The notes beneath the pieces were generated by a model that saw only the letters and a list, made by a program, of their open reading frames with translations, made no database searches and had not been told where the DNA came from. The position numbers were made by a program, and so were the translations under genes. A stretch of 11,078 bases of DNA. Origin: CAZVIK01 sp964627045. GTDB taxonomy: Bacteria > Acidobacteriota > Terriglobia > Bryobacterales > Bryobacteraceae. The stretch covers positions 1 to 11,078 of the forward strand of contig CAZVIK010000134.1 of assembly GCA_964627045.1 (NCBI GenBank). Reading direction: 5' to 3'. Of the stretch, positions 6,916-11,078 are shown piece by piece. Positions within the stretch are counted from its first letter, which is position 1. Each line of letters opens with the position of its first letter.

Positions 6916-7129
6916 GGACGATGGGTAGACCGGCATCCCATCCCATACGAATGCGGAGGGCTTGCCTGGAGACCGAAGTGCATGGCAAAGGGCTGAGTTG
7001 TTGAATTCTATGGAGGTGCAGCTTCGGCGTTCGGTGCCCACGGACAGGCGCTGTGGTGCCAACCGAGGGATTCTGAGGGAACCGGCGAGCGGACCGTGGC
7101 GGAAAGCCAGGCAGCTCTGAAGAGTGGTC

Positions 7130-9229
7130 ATGCCGACGATCAACATCTGCCAACGTCAATTGCCGAACTCGGCACCTCCTGATAACATCCATGGTGTGAG
7201 AACCTTGGATTCTGAAGTCTACAAAGTGCTTTTCGATCTTTCGCAAGTGATCGCCGGGCACACCGATCTGGAGACTCTCTGCAACTCGTTGGCGGGCTCG
7301 CTGCGCCGCCTCATTCCGTTCGATTTCCTGGCACTCGTTCTCCACGATCCCCTTCATAATCAGCTCCGTTTGCGTGCGCTGAGCGCGAACAGGCCATCCA
7401 AGGACAAGGAAATCGTCCTTCCGGCGGACGGCGACAACGTCGGCGCGCAGGTCTGGCGCGATCAAGAGCCACTGGTGTTGTCGCCACTCGAAACGGAGGC
7501 CCAACGGAGTGAAATGATTCAGGAAGCCGCGATAGCGGGCATTCAGGCGATGATCCTCGTGCCTCTTTCGAACGGCAATCACCGGCTTGGAATACTTGGA
7601 TTCGGGTTTACTGAGCCTTTCCAGACAGCCGGGGAAACACTGGCGTTTCTGCAGCGGGTCACGTCGGAAGTCGCGGTCTCCGTGGAGGGATATCTGACCC
7701 ACCAGGCGCTCCTGCACGAGCGCGACCGGATGCGCGTGCTGTTTGAGATCACGAGCGCGCTCGTTTCCAAGCTCCCGATGGACGAGCTCTTTTCGGCGAT
7801 ATCCGACCAGCTCAGCCGTGTGGTCGCGCACGATTTCGCGGTCGTAGCACTCCTGGACAAAGCCACGGGGGAAGTCCACCTCAGCGGACTGCATTCACCG
7901 GGTGGCATTCAGCTCGAGATCGACGAGGTTTCAGGCCGTCCGGAGGGCCTCCCGGCCGGCGAGGCGCTGGCCACCGGAAAACCAGTCATCACCAGCGGAG
8001 CTGACTTCGAACGCTTTTCGTCTCCGCTCTATCGCAAGTACGCCCATGTGGGACTCCGTTCAGCATGTTCCATCCCGCTGGCCGGCCCAAACGGTATTTC
8101 GGGAGTACTCGATCTCTCGCGCAGGAGCGGCGAGCCGTTTACGAACGATGAGGTGGATTTGCTAGTCCAGGTGGCGCGCCAGATTGCCATTGCGACCGAA
8201 AACTCGCTCGCCTACCGCGAGCTTTCAGCGATCAAGGACAAACTGGCCACTGAAAAGCTGTACCTCGAAGATGAGATCCGTGTCGACCAGAACCTCGGTA
8301 ACATGGTCGGGGAAAGCCCGGCGTTTCAGGCCGTATTGAGCGGCATCCAGGTCGTGGCCCCCACCAGTGCCACCGTGCTCATCGAGGGCGAAACAGGAAC
8401 CGGCAAGGAACTGGTCGCTCGCGCGCTGCACGACCTGAGCGAGCGAAGCAAGCGGTCCTTCATCAAAGTCAATTGCGCCGCGATTCCGGCCACTCTGCTC
8501 GAAAGCGAGTTATTCGGCCACGAGAAAGGCTCGTTTACAGGCGCGTTCGCGCAGAAGATCGGCCGGTTCGAACTCGCTCACCAGGGGACGCTATTCCTGG
8601 ACGAGGTCGGGGAGATACCGCTGGAACTGCAATCCAAGCTGCTGCGGGCCATCCAGGAACAGGAACTGGAGCGTCTCGGCGGCAATCGAACGATCCGGGT
8701 GGACGTTCGGTTCATCGCCGCAACAAACCGCAGTCTTAAGCAGATGGTTGACGAGGGCAAGTTCCGCAGCGATCTCTATTACCGGCTGCATGTCTTTCCC
8801 TTGACGGTTCCTCCGTTGCGCGAGCGCAAGGAAGACATTCCTCTCCTCATCCGCTACTTCACGCAGAAATACGCCAAGCGGATGAACCGTCCCATCGAGT
8901 CGATTCCTTCGGCTGCCATCGAGAGCCTGACGAACTATGACTGGCCTGGCAACATCCGCGAACTCCAGAATCTGATTGAGCGGTCCGTTATCCTCAGCCG
9001 TGGCCGGGCACTTGAGATCGCGCTTCCGGAAATCCCGAAATCGTTTCCTCCTCCCCCCGGGACGTCCCGACTCGAGGAGTCCGCCGAGCGCGAACGGATT
9101 CTCCGGGCCCTGCGGGAAACCCATGGGAAAGTGGCGGGGCCGAACGGGGCTGCGGCCCTACTTGGCCTTCGGCGAACGACCCTGCAGTCCCGGATGAAGC
9201 GGCTCAGTATTGAGCGTCAGTACCGATGA
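7130..9229 (+). CDS. FhlA-like sigma-54-dependent transcriptional activator (GAF-GAF-AAA+-Fis)
   Basis: This is a bacterial enhancer-binding protein of 699 aa that would remodel sigma-54 RNA polymerase by ATP hydrolysis. Residue numbers here count from the alternative GTG at 7124. Two GAF sensor domains occupy about 30-190 and 205-365, followed by a short coiled linker (LSAIKDKLATEKLYLEDEI). The AAA+ domain carries Walker A GETGTGKE (422-429), the sigma-54 contact loop GSFTGA (469-474; Ser replaces the first Ala of GAFTGA, a common variant), Walker B LFLDE (490-494), the sensor region FIAATN and the arginine-finger region LYYRLHVFPL. A Fis-type helix-turn-helix (668-695, GLRRTTLQSRMKRL) ends the protein and is very FhlA-like. 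The ATG at 7130 is preferred because GAAGAG lies 5 bases upstream. It is divergent from STAS-tetR and upstream of the RND operon, which it probably controls. The GAF ligand is unknown. Confidence 0.93.
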   Translation: MPTINICQRQLPNSAPPDNIHGVRTLDSEVYKVLFDLSQVIAGHTDLETLCNSLAGSLRRLIPFDFLALVLHDPLHNQLRLRALSANRPSKDKEIVLPADGDNVGAQVWRDQEPLVLSPLETEAQRSEMIQEAAIAGIQAMILVPLSNGNHRLGILGFGFTEPFQTAGETLAFLQRVTSEVAVSVEGYLTHQALLHERDRMRVLFEITSALVSKLPMDELFSAISDQLSRVVAHDFAVVALLDKATGEVHLSGLHSPGGIQLEIDEVSGRPEGLPAGEALATGKPVITSGADFERFSSPLYRKYAHVGLRSACSIPLAGPNGISGVLDLSRRSGEPFTNDEVDLLVQVARQIAIATENSLAYRELSAIKDKLATEKLYLEDEIRVDQNLGNMVGESPAFQAVLSGIQVVAPTSATVLIEGETGTGKELVARALHDLSERSKRSFIKVNCAAIPATLLESELFGHEKGSFTGAFAQKIGRFELAHQGTLFLDEVGEIPLELQSKLLRAIQEQELERLGGNRTIRVDVRFIAATNRSLKQMVDEGKFRSDLYYRLHVFPLTVPPLRERKEDIPLLIRYFTQKYAKRMNRPIESIPSAAIESLTNYDWPGNIRELQNLIERSVILSRGRALEIALPEIPKSFPPPPGTSRLEESAERERILRALRETHGKVAGPNGAAALLGLRRTTLQSRMKRLSIERQYR

Positions 9230-9230
9230 T

Positions 9231-9278
9231 CTCGGCAATTGATCGGCAACTGCCGAAGTGCCGAGGCGATTGTCGGCA
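9231..9278. promoter_or_regulatory. Cluster of TCGGCA/TGCCGA repeats, candidate enhancer (UAS)
   Basis: Directly after the activator's stop codon lie three TCGGCA copies (9232, 9243, 9273) and two TGCCGA copies (9251, 9259). The central pair forms the dyad TCGGCAACTGCCGA (9243-9256). The outer CTCGGCA and TGCCGAG form a second inverted repeat. The first two direct copies are 11 bp apart, one helical turn. The dyad centre is about 94 bp upstream of the start site predicted from the sigma-54 element at 9318, a usual enhancer distance. It could also act as a transcript hairpin, but no T-run follows. Confidence 0.5.
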
Positions 9279-9317
9279 GCGCCGCGCGTAAGTCATTCAT
9301 TCTACGTTCCAGCATCG

Positions 9318-9333
9318 TGGCCACGGGCTTGCG
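9318..9333 (+). promoter_or_regulatory. Candidate sigma-54 (RpoN) -24/-12 promoter for the RND operon
   Basis: TGGCCACGGGCTTGCG matches TGGCACG-N4-TTGCW at TGGC and TTGC, with GG and GC exactly 10 bases apart (8 of 12 fixed positions). The predicted start is near 9343-9344, leaving a leader of about 126 nt before the ATG at 9470. The gene upstream encodes a sigma-54 activator and a repeat cluster sits at enhancer distance, which together make this the best promoter candidate in the window. Confidence 0.58.
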
Positions 9334-9358
9334 TTTCCGTACGGTGAAACGGAAACGC
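9331..9358. repeat. Perfect 10-bp inverted repeat over the pump promoter, candidate operator
   Basis: The arms GCGTTTCCGT (9331-9340) and ACGGAAACGC (9349-9358) pair perfectly around an 8-base spacer, and the left arm is followed by a nested CCGTACGG palindrome. The repeat starts on the GC of the -12 element and covers the predicted transcription start, a classic place for a repressor such as the nearby TetR protein. No T-run follows, so an intrinsic terminator is unlikely. Confidence 0.6.
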
Positions 9359-9469
9359 GAGGGGCTCAGACATTGATTGTCATCGAGAATCCGGTCTTTT
9401 GTCCGCCGACGATGAGCATCGCTGGGGTCCTTCGAATTCACAGGAACGCAAAAGGAGTCGTTTCCCGTC

Positions 9470-10678
9470 ATGTGGTTCAGTCAATCGCCTAAGTATTCTG
9501 TCGCCGTAGGGTTCGTTCTTGCGGGCCTGCTTGTGTCCGGCTGCAAGCCAAAGGCGAGTGCCCCCCCGCCCGCGGCAGGACCTGCGGAGGTGGCGGTCGT
9601 CACCGTCAAGCCCGAGCGCGTCGTTTTGACGACCGAGCTACCGGGACGAACATCCGCGTACCTGGTCGCTGAGATTCGTCCCCAGGTAAGCGGCCTCATC
9701 CAGAGCCGGCGTTATCAGGAGGGCAGCAACGTTAAGGCAAGCGATCTGTTGTACCAGATAGATCCGGCGCCCTATGAGGCAGCGTTGAACCAAGCCAAAG
9801 CCGCTCTTACCACAGCTGAGGCGGAACTAGTTACGGCGGAAGCGAATCTGCCCGCCATGCGTTCCCGGGAGGCGCGCCTGAAGGGGCTTGTGGCCATACG
9901 CGCCGTCGCCGAGCAAAGTTACGACGATGCAAGCGCCGCGTTGAAACAGGCCGAAGCCAATCTGGCGGCGAGAAAGGCGGCTGTCGAGATCAGCCGGACC
10001 GCGGTCGAAAGCGCGCGCATCAGCCTCTCTTACACCCCGATCAAAGCGCCCATCACGGGGCGCATCGGCATATCGAACGTGACGGTCGGCGCCATGGCGA
10101 CCGCCTACCAGCCTGTGCCGTTGGCAGTGATTCAGCAACTCGACCCCATCTACGTGGACGTGGTTCAGTCCAACGCGGACCTGCTGCGCCTGCGCAGCCG
10201 CTCGGCGAGCGGCGATCTGCGCCGCAGCGGGACTACTCAGACCAACGTGAAGCTGATCCTGGAAGACGGCACGGCGTATCCGTCGCGGGGCACTCTACAG
10301 TTCCGCGACGTCACGGTGGACCCCACCACGGGAACCGTCAAGCTGCGCATGGTCTTCTCCAATCCCAATCAGGTCCTTCTGCCCGGAATGTTCGTGCAGG
10401 CAGTCGTGGAAGAGGGCGTGAACGCGGAGGCCATCCTCGCCCCGCAACAAGGTGTTACCCGCGACAGGAGGGGCAATCCCATCGCCTGGGTCGTGGGCAA
10501 AGACGAGAAGGTCGAGCAGCGGGCGCTCGAATTGGACCGCGTTGTGGGCGACAAGTGGCTGGTGACCGGCGGGCTCAATATGGGTGACCGGCTGATCGTG
10601 GATGGTCTTCAGAAGGTGCGCCCGGGTGTTACGGTCCGAGCAGTCCCGTTCACGGGAAATGCGGGGGGAGGGAACTAA
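9470..10678 (+). CDS. RND efflux periplasmic adaptor (membrane fusion) lipoprotein, AcrA/MexA type
   Basis: This 402-aa adaptor would bridge an RND pump and an outer-membrane channel in a tripartite drug exporter. It has a lipoprotein signal: hydrophobic residues 11-22 and lipobox VSGC with Cys25 as the lipidated residue, followed by a Pro/Ala linker. The domain order is typical: lipoyl half (about 62-100, EIRPQVSGLIQSRRYQEGSNVKASDLLYQIDP), an alpha-helical hairpin rich in Ala/Glu (101-185), the second lipoyl half (YTPIKAPITGRIG, 188-200), beta-barrel (225-315) and a membrane-proximal domain to the end. The ATG has AAGGAG 12 bases upstream, a slightly long spacing. Its stop overlaps the start of the pump gene (TAATG), so the two are translationally coupled. 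Expression probably depends on the sigma-54 element at 9318. Confidence 0.95.
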   Translation: MWFSQSPKYSVAVGFVLAGLLVSGCKPKASAPPPAAGPAEVAVVTVKPERVVLTTELPGRTSAYLVAEIRPQVSGLIQSRRYQEGSNVKASDLLYQIDPAPYEAALNQAKAALTTAEAELVTAEANLPAMRSREARLKGLVAIRAVAEQSYDDASAALKQAEANLAARKAAVEISRTAVESARISLSYTPIKAPITGRIGISNVTVGAMATAYQPVPLAVIQQLDPIYVDVVQSNADLLRLRSRSASGDLRRSGTTQTNVKLILEDGTAYPSRGTLQFRDVTVDPTTGTVKLRMVFSNPNQVLLPGMFVQAVVEEGVNAEAILAPQQGVTRDRRGNPIAWVVGKDEKVEQRALELDRVVGDKWLVTGGLNMGDRLIVDGLQKVRPGVTVRAVPFTGNAGGGN

Positions 10679-11078
10679 TGCTGTCCAGATTCTTCCTCGA
10701 CCGTCCGGTCTTCGCCTGGGTCATCGCCATTGCCATGATGGTGGGCGGCGGTCTGGCCATCTACAATCTGCCCATTTCCCAGTACCCCAACATCGCGCCG
10801 CCGTCCATCGCAATCCGTGCGGTCTACCCCGGCGCGACGGCGAAGACTGTCGAAGACAGCGTGATCCAGATCATCGAGCAGAACATGACGGGGCTGGACC
10901 GGCTGCTTTACATGTCCGCAACTAGCGATTCGTCCGGAGGCGCCGCGGTGGAGCTGACCTTCGCTCCGGGCACCGATCCGGACCTGGCCTGGGCCAAGGT
11001 GCAAAACAAGCTGCAACTGGCGATGCCCGCGCTGCCCGAGGTTGTGCAGCAGCGGGGTCTCACAGTCAGCAAATCGAC
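10678..11078 (+). CDS. RND efflux inner-membrane transporter, AcrB/MexB (HAE1) type, partial
   Basis: This is the first 133 codons of a proton-driven RND multidrug transporter; the gene runs off the window end (family members are about 1,040 aa). The start MLSRFFLDRPVFAWVIAI is diagnostic, with the first membrane helix at about 10-28. It is followed by the porter-domain landmarks LPISQYPNIAPPSI, YPGATAKTVEDSV, IEQNMTGLDRLLYMSATSDSSG and GTDPDLAWAKVQNKLQLA, all typical of the hydrophobe/amphiphile efflux-1 group. The ATG overlaps the TAA of the adaptor gene by one base and has a G-rich ribosome-binding site (GGGGGGAGGG, ending at 10671). Whether an outer-membrane factor follows cannot be seen. 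Confidence 0.95.
   Translation, partial: MLSRFFLDRPVFAWVIAIAMMVGGGLAIYNLPISQYPNIAPPSIAIRAVYPGATAKTVEDSVIQIIEQNMTGLDRLLYMSATSDSSGGAAVELTFAPGTDPDLAWAKVQNKLQLAMPALPEVVQQRGLTVSKS

Noticed and set aside
6849..6983. Longer form of the STAS protein with 45 extra residues
   Set aside because: The extension lacks domain-like character, the internal ATG at 6848 has a good ribosome-binding site, and the candidate promoter lies inside the extension.
7020..7075. GGTGCC direct repeats and minus-strand TGGCACC upstream of the activator gene, considered as another sigma-54 promoter or enhancer
   Set aside because: The spacing from GG to GC is 9 rather than 10 in both cases, and the repeats do not match the hexamer at 9231-9278.
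9217..9471. Minus-strand open frame of 84 codons covering the region before the pump operon
   Set aside because: It overlaps the end of the activator gene and the whole promoter region, has no family resemblance, and is best explained by chance.
10678..11078. RND protein as the hopanoid transporter HpnN, given the nearby hopene cyclase
   Set aside because: The N-terminus matches the AcrB/MexB HAE1 group, is coupled to an AcrA-type adaptor and lies in a separate regulated locus on the far side of a convergent gene junction.

Overview
The window is GC-rich, densely coded bacterial DNA. It encodes a Pal/OmpA-type outer-membrane lipoprotein, squalene-hopene cyclase (hopanoid synthesis) and an RND multidrug pump, which point to a diderm (Gram-negative) bacterium. 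Gene content and protein style, including an FhlA-like GAF/sigma-54 activator and SPASM-like radical SAM proteins beside a hopene cyclase, remind me of Acidobacteriota. This placement is a moderate-to-low confidence inference. Two runs of exactly 10 Ns (2739-2748 and 4046-4055) show this is a scaffolded draft or metagenome assembly. Each run cuts a gene that otherwise looks intact.

Left half (1-5780, all on +): a Pal-like lipoprotein; a first radical SAM protein (677-1708); a second radical SAM/SPASM protein split by the first gap (1922-3284); squalene-hopene cyclase split by the second gap (3300-5286); and a DksA/TraR-type zinc-finger protein (5376-5780). The second radical SAM gene and the cyclase are 15 nt apart and look like one operon. 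This suggests the radical SAM enzymes may act on hopanoids or in a linked pathway. The small contig between the gaps (2749-4045) has AT-rich, apparently corrupted sequence at both ends.

Right half (5804-11078): a regulated efflux locus. A STAS-domain protein (6567-6848) and a TetR regulator (5804-6514) are read leftward. Divergent from them is a large GAF-GAF-AAA+-Fis sigma-54 activator (7130-9229). It is followed by an AcrA/MexA-type membrane fusion lipoprotein (9470-10678) overlapping the start of an AcrB/MexB-type pump (10678 to the window end). Sigma-54-type -24/-12 elements can be read upstream of the pump operon (9318-9333) and of the STAS-tetR pair (6876-6891, minus strand). A cluster of TCGGCA/TGCCGA repeats lies about 90 bp upstream of the predicted pump start site, where an activator would bind. 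A perfect 10-bp inverted repeat overlaps the -12 element and predicted start site, where a repressor could bind.

The model I infer is that the GAF-containing activator senses a small molecule or redox signal and drives the pump, and possibly STAS-tetR, through sigma-54, while the TetR protein restrains it. No RNA genes, insertion sequences, CRISPR arrays or convincing intrinsic terminators were seen.
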